Source: Sergeia podlipaevii (lineage: Eukaryota; Euglenozoa; Kinetoplastea; Trypanosomatida; Trypanosomatidae). Taken from it: a DNA stretch of 45,164 bases. The stretch covers positions 1-45,164 of the forward strand of contig JASANZ010002098.1 of assembly GCA_030849805.1 (NCBI GenBank). Direction: 5' to 3'. The position numbers and the translations under genes were made by a program. The notes below the pieces were generated by a model. That model did no database searches and had not been told where the DNA came from. It saw nothing but the letters and a program-made list of their open reading frames with translations. This document shows, in pieces, positions 42,201-45,164 of the stretch (the first letter of the stretch is position 1; the number at the start of each line of letters is the position of its first letter).

Positions 42201-42386
42201 ACCACTGGTAGCAGCAGCAGCAGCACGACTACGGCGACCAACACAACACGTAACACACTCCTGGAGCCAGGACTTGGGGATGGAACCGGCGCACTGGGAC
42301 CCTTCGTGATAGCGGGGCACACGTCTCGCCCCATGGTGAGAACACGCTCTAAGACCAAGACTCCTAATGAGCAGCAGCAGCAGTAG
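24237..42386 (+). CDS. Giant repetitive type I membrane protein (6049 residues)
   Basis: This is one uninterrupted 18-kb reading frame. A basic N-terminus leads to a hydrophobic segment at about 29-51 ending in TASA, a signal peptide by appearance. The ectodomain (about 52-5690) is an array of about 46 degenerate units (hand count), averaging about 123 residues, with terminal Cys-Tyr motifs from C144 to C5670. A typical unit has N-P-x3-Y, then G-Q-x-V, then F-x-G-x2-L, then D-x-V-x-[LIV], then an internal Cys. It closes with G-x-Y-x-[VI]-C-Y and often W-x2-V. The pattern suggests beta-sandwich domains (Ig- or TIG-like), each with one likely disulfide. A poly-Gly stretch (about 5693-5700) precedes one transmembrane helix at 5710-5732, then RLCC and a 317-residue cytoplasmic tail rich in Gln, Pro and Ala with a basic patch. 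I do not recognise a characterised homologue. A surface adhesin or membrane-cytoskeleton linker is inference only. The flanking genes give no functional clue. Confidence 0.9.
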   Translation: MVLSIFMCNCRSSAKDGGGYQGRQRRSRLCTLTVAFLFVLLSTLATTTASASMFFQPQNVQQPSLYQTALMTLTSNTNLGSPKITTGDVVYPVLRNSASTDCVFDTTGKTTFTVTATNAQGFAGRVQLIITADVFTLNDEYVLCYISATAKSATVMARNDNFSNALLIRSQLYNAFATIPTASIHGGEGPASLSVTASQTASQPPNQGLVGANTIYMVPCAVSSDVTCKDLNALTRSCAIVGEALATGGGGLASSAVLLSSLVTEGSTTTGLFIAPYISGAPADYFICVPYCFSQSGGSVCTAASSAAAGIISSSLLVPATTTTPNTVTFLPASPPVYTVSPAQPQAMELGYLHFAAEGLSLKDQVKVIQASDECTSSTASLLANLQIGTLEEDEAGGSDSDSGVVALRLGFTYTIWVSAPVVGKVCYLRSASGLWSSVFQTPTPPSSGADFVIDVLQPTSFTVTPTAPSLGEAISLHFTGTGLNSAEDTAYLTTVPISLDPCGADPSTTESGSSTKFDCVMKSGGPAPVCEAVVDPANINQATTLTVCYQKSGTLSYALVKGEVNLGARNPTYAIDTYPFYAGQTVAITFYGTNMGTTDVVKLLPNGGICSDDAPVSPLATLGAVKVISSGVAYQYPLVGAGEACLTVCYYLASSKRWTVARPQADTSGTPPPSPTCSAADLYITPYPIRYKFNALAASESPTAMETITVRLSAAADAGSGVANLLAGQESMKVVRVADVSPAANCVLSFCNGVAACKLAQSTSDYVGQLSTSGTGVTAISAAAAMLSESSSGQGGYVVCVLNNAVGGGYIPVLSGTPDGPHGDDELYGFSVVAQNPTLASLTPSTWRVALATLGSTFTGTHLSPTSDVVYAVSTSSLLNNANACSLPGSSGSYPGVILNSAIDTAASTATLMLVSYTRSALLKPGSKVHLCYAWGGSDTASPLRVTYTGAATLAEAIPTTMTGVPTTGYRAGVPVSLQFIASKTSGGTLSAAQDKVYFYLFPASTRPPACYCNPGDCAGGTRISFDSLGATLTQDGAMQTNYYNVIGFQNFGVDAQYVVCYHASTIKRSDDIQMDTFMGNINVGLANPAYYTLRSVAGNINRVGAPLSVSAVRLFATLDPLTDSDVMLLVPEAKQCADITGGSEVSDVVQLIGPPVVTSSLYTQVFVVDAVGNYRVCYRMANSATFNELVFSPSFWRLPIAVVVANPSSAVSYPAAVPSAGQFITIDITCGTTLCATCATLRLILGSRQSCWEDNAIAAKKVEFESDDCLETTRIQFPDQDIPAGEYTVCYGASLTTARRIPSTIKVAPANPSTYAVAASVGTNIIYTNQATPFTIDINGVGLKVTDQPFLMPEKGFNCHDLRTGAIQGNGTYAKWFAPSINGNPLVVQGTAGVTWVVSDDTHRFDVGMLYDAQLCGTGDGSPCDMKLCYLREGTTWGPVPLSSTATGPIQVAASNPSAVEFDQYPFYINFYVMATVAGTNLLSTDTLVIHEGSCAGEQLSVSVQAAVNTAADKWIGVLRIIGSRGLGGYAVCYWRGGTSTGTPTEIVELFFPDATVTTLLILDSQLYYVPDSALFASAQYTPAQYEEMVVRASFYANGEVSVPLSEVQLINGARDTAVTPPAALVECNYEPFYAAVGSSATRFPVEIDFELRPTSGASPAMWQGRLAIASGDVALCMLDTTGGLFRVVAPPPDAAARRRLMMRSQRNASVGTADKEAVMNSGLAASAETLIGFPVLPANPANYISTPVTPMYGQAVTIVFEVSTSSGSVPLEVGSNVQVIAGTLFECGFNNATAVIAEGTTVASAEGAPAGSVSVHLQLPTDEEVVAAGVTNPYVGMTICYRKPSSTYATVPRDTKADQNLFISPQVPESWSQLPTQAQVGLPVALTFYGDANQPDFLTTEDTAFLVTQPTTRAFASASASAETNLCATAAPVLSSTSLTKDGPNTVWSIAAGLLEEGTYLVCYTAVANGSPIYVTPPAIFTVYPIQSPYGAYTNMGGLDVRRGNRFFLFFESHVPLTPILNNGAQSENELKGKDAVRLTSSTNCTDEAAALTKADVEEIPADFQYKEPTDPAPHLNLRIRAPVGKYYICMRRADRESWQAFYNYDLVGGPVNPAALEVKDAPVSSFTTAPASPRAWVPMTAVTVQLSGTFVITDFTQLFFVPYKGASSSEAGSEIQYDGCYRPDASQAINPEIDILLDTTMQVSIGATLTAELPFSSKGRYLLCYQLAPNTEKNSVFPASVFPSAVSVMDASPIFYTVPETVSTAISFPMAFTAIDAIFANSVIDNNAAQIYEYTGTNLEEVPTCTGVSPPVGGFTTFTKFTPGADAEHASVDPMIVTQGFYYVCFLTYDQLQYFPVPNLMGGYIFSVGLTGPHEYTVTPVPAYAGQELDLAISGSQLTSADHVKIVDVTGMPTTEYPDACTATAQNADALAPGTAGSTVPGGTSVLVHYKPRVIISGTFVLCYQSVPLGNTWAYVANVPFFTVGAAHPTQYKLLPDPSYETESTRLVILDTNNLLEPPGKVKLVQSGSVGKFDCTSAAPPSPDVAILTYIPDESSGSVAVYRLCGTAATSVTVCYMLDSSPSWAEVPTGVDASGNYTYAPLVLNESPFSDMKIAPMVGSSPRSYEIFTLSLDSSDAAVRVTNIRFSTPPLEVCAADVQYVTPVLDQATPAVSNNFTLSLALKGQYVLHLQTRAAADSPSITYSQLLTIQGCDPCSVIPTYAFIGGSAMLTFPSATGDSLREGDQLRLVPASVGVSGHDVCAMQASGPYPDSFTPTTVGAGGASTTFTIPTGTTAEQAEYLGNYLLCYKKAATQGNFAVVSDDGGEVATFSIYPDDVLTSGGCPDGNDIFALETVEYAVSMRDPELYPSASFSPLDEFVLVPSEFLPGGDCGLVKSIEQIVVDSEHQAVVPEFTGIIADGNISTWAATYPRLPSSITTGIQNFFRCFKLEYDTVFRNIAPTPGSITPTDRVRRENPVGFTTEPQMVQPTSPTVTITITGSGLSAADNVYIVPDGESCAETCSNRPLIPKQWDGTPHTTDFVNANTVEVLFNSPINVEVVLGVCYRRNGQLLTLLGTFYVGEQNPISYVADFVPREGTRPTLTFTGTRLTATDTVMIVLPTNRCQLSNALATGEFRNVNVGATETAFYLPLVGVMDGTYTVCYRVSTAAGFVEVPPPLQVLPGGPTGFATTNTPMVGRATEVSFPTTTASVYSIQVGDEAFIACVGCSCFDTGVEAKLPYGTPHGTVTPETLKTFALRVGFGTTENYPVCFKVIDSGFAQVGSVLHFITAVPSSPAVSAVAPDPTYQGQRVAATFNEFSTEIPVGALDSAMVVRETRLCWETEVADPNNILSTVAQIEMPTETEAVLHAHVPSLGPDALPLDQFPLQYVLCYRQAGQSEFLAVPYPVTTGDTMQPASPSRFTSNPTEIERGMTDVTIYFFDGSSGSTVISEEGDVAYAVQFRTLTNTVCTDSSSVRISAEATAYPTYAFSVPGDALIGTSNTAFCYIRSGATVAEVPQLVTIVEGNPSGYTTNIPASPGEGRERQYIEFDVLGVDLNVETDDIAFTTVPCARALETLVGSASGQEASTPYLARLGDRTVNTEGTIVSFVAQFVAPTSPISLFLCYKRGGYWLEVGASLTLAAPQPSAAVLRSVGDSTTLRAGQGIFVELLDADLSSEPTQTAVLRGDATGAGTWCNNYTQSDIREPLLQVTNPGLLTVAIWQYPGKARLCVRTADNPIADVGATVEEATLTEVLPANPAWMIPFPKPPRVGQSVTLTFHLIVTASADDLVKIVDPSDPLSANEPCDIASGAPEFPDDLPVTVINATTTSVTPVDVTDPFLYRSFDRVGDYRVCYFTAAEKAWGVVGGTLAAGTVEVEEMVPQSWELAPGYGQPTLGVPFAIQFSDALGNLDPVAGHDLAWAVPSRDSCGVDPFDNCPQCIIFDFDTQASTPNLAVTRPNISLIVGEMNLCYRLADATASLVPGQLVIQNGPIQCFDPATVVVGQTQQVTFRKDAGESVTGDSWRVSFYATSATSCSDRYVPDFVAAMAKQTEVTSTTVVYTLEWPVSMTEKRYTICYTHNDRVASICSCGQIDSMSGLCFVSTTPGSPNHFSASPNPTYVGQTIQVTLSVPPSLVAHPPTAVKFVKYINELTTCADDAAFPPPAGATLVPISPLEYVYTFKHNYADGSAELLVCALTNLSPVYARVGNQDEGNLLWIRPYFTLSTFPSDATYVAAMQTLNLTFTLQSQLPDDVLSVNDRITFVSDPDECIESYINVQPPASVLALFELDDTAFSQIPAPLSSIDQATFTAKTTATFATAGVGQRVVCYRLVGGTWAPVLPELDVQPALATSCDLQLPTSPANGGDGGAQYRAMQYIRTTITGTPTMAQQWSNSDLIRVVPQSSPCTNDAVSVFSTYTILTTSPSSGEAEVSTIAFTPSNGVFKVCYRFGVGTTNWSPTCQSVTVTTASPVGSFEGCLNQRQALDVAALQQSDFIFSATDTFRFVAGNNNGYCLLPGGSAAAPLPTVAVNDEDQPVAGVPVGSAAAGTSHFEVPYALLGEGTKSIRLCYTDAAGNQFAVPFNYNTNRLQSTFAVQSSQPSTMFYTDGESSSGTSVQVQMGERILMNFTAAAAGVTPTLVPYGIVVNPYIPGPIFDGTFDAAAMLAIGTAGPTSYRDGRCEAASRASAAAFTLRGVYGPTLTGNVPYTVAGGDPTVSGDYHIACYRLAKCGVADSGAPVLVNPYNPASTSTTVPSPRHGQLFNVVYVRDPSQTAFTPGADRGAKVPNLAACWELNDGVPAAGEIVKGNTDQTYFTAFFPAEAPAQATNTNTRTCYMLNGHASWTEIPNNVGLVLAANPHSFVTTPALARQYQRNTLTLRGTGLGASDTVKIIAPSLNCSDDAVPPAGVLAYNAQGQPQVGTSAGWTVTSVDTSTRLSASINFSAEKKGEYSVCYKLASDTVWTLVYSNLVVGDRNPASVDINATYEGELFSTVFTAAKDATESGATDGLTENDRIGAYLGENVDCMNPAGAVELETVKSASDLPYNITFQLSGPTRGRYTMCYMRAINAAAGDFLPVWGFPSILVGPNPQAVAVYPGTQAARTPHRLLSLVFDGWALVAGPTKTDIVKLIDSTAYEKTDEACREAPLATGVNLSPSQLSANGTYSVQTWTQLTAAEAPDTPLRYWICYKLAGGQFHVIGDELRVSSEQPSPSGATPSQSVDPMYIGETVQWTLQGNSACGKGDVLFYSAQNCADVPYYVTGALPVEDTEYFKMGGAEVDCSAKSTSLRATEAAAPVAAKNEKLSLCYYRVSGGSGTTVLLENSIAVQVGVPPPLDAPIHAPARQIFDFKLSVVPTTEDYVVLVTDPDDCTGVKAPADAALFIQMTFNEASSAVVVTTAVPAAGLYFICYSHQAGVCAPGTGRNCARVVGQVVATSGQPEAWSSSPAELYTTASAAVTFQFTDGASAAAQSTAQVWMAALSGDATEVNSVMYEDAADAGGPAAMATQATMQQVAKACLTQSATSPGSIALSYDATAKDWKTGQLLEVAEYALCYRPNGGAITIFAPSSNAGPVVQASVVTQVAMPSSADLNTKVQAVFSGGGLSQTDTATAVAVPSAALASGSKNGIPEDICTNAAYKPRVTAAPSTEGYGLTVITRQFTFSDEGTYAICYKTFVSSSSAATLVTQDTIRAVKGGGGGGGGHKGWSSADLALLIVGVVFLFILLVLLVILFWRLCCVGGGAAGGKREKVVTSVYMPPRANDRFIYTSAPIAIQQQQQQQPLLALPPTPQPQVATTSAGATNVRINIHDTAAAAAAPPVAQQSVFSSTPTVVVPPGPALPPRQGSASAAGAAVSSIGTTSDGDPVHYRSKRSHGKKRRNKRHQSSSSDGLRSTDREDVYADLDREEEDEAEARQAMRNIPQLPPLPPPPVPAVSPATGVAHISPAVPAAQPSAALQVPSVALAPVQAAAAAPQPPVPLSGPYQHLHHPNTTGSSSSSTTTATNTTRNTLLEPGLGDGTGALGPFVIAGHTSRPMVRTRSKTKTPNEQQQQ
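41544..42385 (+). repeat. Low-complexity CAG/CCA-rich region encoding the Gln/Pro-rich tail
   Basis: CAG/CAA runs encode poly-Gln near residue 5775 and at the extreme C-terminus. Pro-rich segments occur near residue 5920 (PQLPPLPPPPVP) and several Ala runs occur. These are within the coding frame of the giant gene. Confidence 0.75.
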
Positions 42387-42411
42387 CAGTAGTGTATCAT
42401 TTGATATGTGT

Positions 42412-42445
<34 letters not shown>
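42412..42445. repeat. (GC)6-(GA)n composite microsatellite
   Basis: Six GC units run directly into about ten GA units, 26 nt after the stop codon of the giant gene. Alternating GC can adopt Z-form DNA in principle. Confidence 0.85.
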
Positions 42446-42990
42446 AGTCTATACTTCTGTTTGAAGGTCTTTTTTTTATTATTATTACTTTCTCTTACGT
42501 TTTCCGTCTCTTCTTCTTTTTTTTTACAATTATAGTTATTATTATTGTCCTTCTGCGCGCACATCGCCCTCTATCTTTGCTTTCTCCACTCGGAATTTGG
42601 CTCCGCTTGTGTATGGTGTAATGTACGTGTTCTATGTTGTGATACTTGCAGAGCGAGGAAAGAAAAAAAAAAAATTGCTTCTGAATTCCCCCCGTTAGGA
42701 AGCAAAACATGAGAGCACAGCAACGCATGCATATGCATACACACACACACACACAGACCCAGAAAGAGGGAGATTGAGAAAAAAAAAAAGAGAGATAAGT
42801 ACGGACTTACGTGTATGGCCGTCTCAGCAAGAACGAAAGGATGGGATGAGGGGTGTGGCGAATGCAGTGGGATGATAGAAAATTGTTGCTACTATTATTT
42901 ACTTTTTACTTATCTATTTTTCTTTACAAAAAAAATGTAATAGCGAGAGTTAACGCTAGCAATGTTGAATTTGTATGATTTGCTCTTTAT

Positions 42991-43015
42991 GTTTGTTTGT
43001 TTGTTTGTTTGTTTT
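42991..43015. repeat. (GTTT)n tetranucleotide repeat
   Basis: About six GTTT units in noncoding DNA. Confidence 0.85.
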
Positions 43016-44421
43016 TGTTGTTCTGTTGGGTTTAGTTGATTTTTCTTTTTTTATATATCGGAGAACACGATAGAGTGTGCGTGAATTTATGTAGGTGCGA
43101 ATGCGCGGGTGAATATGCTCATGAAGGTGAGTGACGACACTAACATGGGTCCTGTAAAGGGGAAAAAAAAAACATTGGAGAGAAGAGATATGCCACGCAC
43201 GCACAAGAAAGTATACTTTCCCCATAGGTTCTACGCAGACGCTATTTCTCTAGCAACCAGCATAGAGAGAGAGAGCGCACATAATAGAAGAAATAGAGTA
43301 GGAAAGGAGAAAAGAAAAGAAAAGAAAAGGATGATGGCAGAGAACACACAGCTTCATAGAATCAAATGCCTTTTAGAAGAAAAAGAAATATTAATGGAGG
43401 TGTGCGCTCCCCTTTTTTTTATCTATTTTACGTATTTATTTATTTTTTTCAATTTCTAGAAGGGAAAAGAAAAAGAAAAAAGACGATAGAATGAGTGAGT
43501 GTGTATTCGCTTACGTTAACATCTTTACTATACAGCAGTGCCTTTCTTCTTTTATTTTCCTTTTTGTTTGTTTGTTGTGAGTGAGTGAGTGCTTTGTTTT
43601 TTTTTTCCCTTTTCTCTTTCTTAAAAATTACTTTATCTTTCTTTTCTTGAGTGCGTTCTGAGTAGCTGTAATATTATTATTTTCTCTTTTTGAGGTATGC
43701 GCGTAATCTTCCTTAGTGGTGTTTGTTTTATTTATCACCTAAAGAGTACGAAAAAAAAAAATGGATAGAGAATGGTAGTTTAATTTTGTTGTTGTTCTCT
43801 CTCTTTCTTTCTTTTTTTTTTTGCTTACTCTTCTGTCAATGTAATCTTATGTGTCAGATATAGAGGAGTGCGCGCGCGCTGGCTAGCCGTGAGTAGCAAA
43901 AACTGGCGCAAGCAACAGAAGACGCGCATACACATATTGAGAAGAAGAAGAAGAAGAAGTGTTTTGCTACTACCGCTTGAATTTAAACATACAGATACTC
44001 AGCCAACCTATTCCTTCTACACCGTCAACGTGACGGAAGCTAGTAAAGAATAAAAAGCATAACTAAAAACTAAATGAAAAATGAGAGTGCAATGAAATAC
44101 AAACTTTGTTCATTGCATCTGGCAATGTAAGTAGCCTCTCTCTCTCTATTTTCCCTCTTCTTTTCTTCCTCTCTGTGTGTCTGCGGTATGACTGGTAGTT
44201 CGCGAGGAGAAAGTTGAAGTAATTTCTCAGTGCTGTTTTTTTTTCCTATTCTCCACATAATTACTCGATAGTGTTTCCCCGCATTTCTATTTTTATTACT
44301 CCACAACTCACCATCATTACTACAAGTCTCAGCTTTCCTCGCTTTATCTCTAGTGTTTCATTGCACAACAGACTTAGTCGAAAAGACATCAAGAAAAAGT
44401 CACTCCATAACTTGAGCAATA

Positions 44422-44460
44422 CTCTTTTATTTATTTATTTTTATTTTTTAATCCATTCAG
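44422..44460 (+). promoter_or_regulatory. Putative spliced-leader acceptor for glycerol-3-phosphate dehydrogenase gene
   Basis: A T-rich tract with ATTT repeats ends in CATTCAG, with AG at 44459-44460, leaving a 23-nt leader. A second AG at 44477-44478 would leave only 5 nt and is less likely. Confidence 0.5.
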
Positions 44461-44483
44461 CTTATTTATCATCTGCAGCAATC

Positions 44484-45164
44484 ATGTGTGCCCTTAAGGA
44501 TTCCGACCTCATCTACCTCAAGAAGGCCGCCATCTTTGGCTCCGGCGCCTTCGGCACTGCCCTCTCCTGCGTGCTAGCCAAGAAGTGCGATCACGTCGAT
44601 GTGTGGCACATGAAGGAGGAGGAGGCGCAGCTCATCAACAAGAAGCGCGAGAACGTCCTCTTCCTCAAGGGTGTCCCCCTCGCTGACAACATCAACTACT
44701 CGTCCGACGTGGAGAAGGTCTTCCAGAGTGCTCACCTGATTGTTTTTGTGATCCCCACCCAGTTCCTCCGTGGCTTCCTCAGCATTCACGGCGCTACCAT
44801 GTGGGAGTATGTGTCTAAGGAGCATGTGCCTATTGTGATGTGCTCCAAGGGCATCGAGCGCTCCTCCCTCAAGTTCCCCGCTCAGATCCTTGGTGATTTC
44901 TTCCCCAACTATCCGGTATCCGTCCTCGCTGGACCCAGCTTCGCCATTGAGGTAGCCACCGGCATGCTCACTCAAGTGTGCATCGCCTCCAACGACATTT
45001 ACGAGGCCCGCACTCTGCAGCGCATCTTCACCTCTCCTGACCGCATGTTCCGCTGCTGGGCTACCACTGATACCGTTGGGTGTGAGGTGGCCAGCGCCAT
45101 GAAGAACGTGCTCGCTATTGCCTCTGGCGTGGCTGCTGGTCTCGGTCATGGCCTCAACGCTCGT
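44484..45164 (+). CDS. GPD: Glycerol-3-phosphate dehydrogenase [NAD+], glycosomal type (5' part only)
   Basis: The first 227 codons run in frame to the window edge; the 3' end is outside. The product begins [15 protein letters not shown] dinucleotide-binding loop G19-S-G-A-F-G24 follows, then [43 protein letters not shown] and [20 protein letters not shown]. These blocks match the kinetoplastid/bacterial-type NAD-dependent glycerol-3-phosphate dehydrogenase. The lysine in AMKNVLAI is the conserved catalytic-site lysine of the family. The enzyme interconverts dihydroxyacetone phosphate and glycerol 3-phosphate with NADH. In trypanosomatids it sits in glycosomes, balances glycolytic redox and supplies ether-lipid synthesis. 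The C-terminal peroxisomal signal that would prove glycosomal location is not in the window. Codon use is strongly G/C-ending, fitting high expression. Confidence 0.95.
   Translation, partial: MCALKDSDLIYLKKAAIFGSGAFGTALSCVLAKKCDHVDVWHMKEEEAQLINKKRENVLFLKGVPLADNINYSSDVEKVFQSAHLIVFVIPTQFLRGFLSIHGATMWEYVSKEHVPIVMCSKGIERSSLKFPAQILGDFFPNYPVSVLAGPSFAIEVATGMLTQVCIASNDIYEARTLQRIFTSPDRMFRCWATTDTVGCEVASAMKNVLAIASGVAAGLGHGLNAR

Larger units (their letters stand above)
42387..44483. other. Intergenic region with microsatellites, no gene seen
   Basis: Presumed 3' untranslated region of the giant gene and leader of the dehydrogenase gene. Contents include (GC)6(GA)n at 42412-42445, (TTA)n at about 42477-42487, (AC)n at about 42739-42755, (GTTT)n at 42991-43015, (AAAAG)n at about 43310-43329 and (AAG)n at about 43940-43960. 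The 116-codon ORF at 43109-43459 is Lys/Glu/Arg-rich, then hydrophobic, with no domain, and I reject it. Confidence 0.65.

Noticed and set aside
43109..43459. 116-codon + ORF between the giant gene and GPD
   Set aside because: The Lys/Glu-rich then Phe/Tyr-rich product follows from A-rich and T-rich DNA. There is no good acceptor immediately upstream and no domain.
44574..45149. 191-codon ORF on the - strand
   Set aside because: It is the antisense shadow of the glycerol-3-phosphate dehydrogenase gene, whose + strand frame shows clear conserved motifs and runs off the window.
1..45164. Mobile elements (retroposons, SIDER-like elements, transposases)
   Set aside because: No reverse transcriptase, transposase or integrase frame was seen, and no long direct terminal repeats were noticed by eye. 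Degenerate SIDER elements cannot be excluded without a profile search.

Overview
The window looks like nuclear chromosomal DNA of a trypanosomatid (kinetoplastid) protozoan. All ten recognisable genes lie on the + strand, as in a polycistronic directional gene cluster. They are intronless, and most are preceded by a pyrimidine tract and an AG dinucleotide that would suit spliced-leader trans-splicing. The intergenic DNA is long, A/T-rich and full of homopolymers and microsatellites, while the coding regions are visibly richer in G+C. The partial gene at the right edge strongly resembles the kinetoplastid glycosomal NAD-dependent glycerol-3-phosphate dehydrogenase. The kinase carries a TDY activation loop at exactly T194/Y196, as I recall for Leishmania MPK3. 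Genus and species cannot be fixed from the sequence; a Leishmania-lineage relative or another monoxenous trypanosomatid is plausible.

Layout, left to right: a small membrane-anchored RING-finger protein (799-1359); a large leucine-rich-repeat protein (2852-6430); a protein with two CCCH zinc fingers and a RING (7219-7902); a BCS1-type mitochondrial AAA ATPase (9346-10818); a small C2H2 zinc-finger protein (11351-11614); a MIF4G-like protein split by an apparent frameshift (13213-15596); a PIF1-family helicase with a probable mitochondrial presequence (16153-19410); a TDY MAP kinase, probably MPK3 (20198-21316); a giant 6049-residue type I membrane protein (24237-42386); and the first 227 codons of glycerol-3-phosphate dehydrogenase (44484 to the window end, truncated).

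The genes do not form one pathway. As is usual in trypanosomatids, neighbours are co-transcribed but functionally mixed: ubiquitin ligation, RNA binding or translation, respiratory-complex assembly, probable kinetoplast DNA maintenance, signalling, cell surface and glycosomal metabolism.

The most striking object is the giant gene. Its single 18-kb uninterrupted ORF encodes a signal sequence, then an ectodomain of about 46 degenerate units of about 123 residues (hand count), each usually ending in a Gly-x-Tyr-x-Val-Cys-Tyr type motif, then one transmembrane helix and a 317-residue Pro/Gln-rich cytoplasmic tail. I do not recognise it as a characterised protein. It is my best candidate for a poorly described system, perhaps a surface adhesin or a membrane-cytoskeleton linker.
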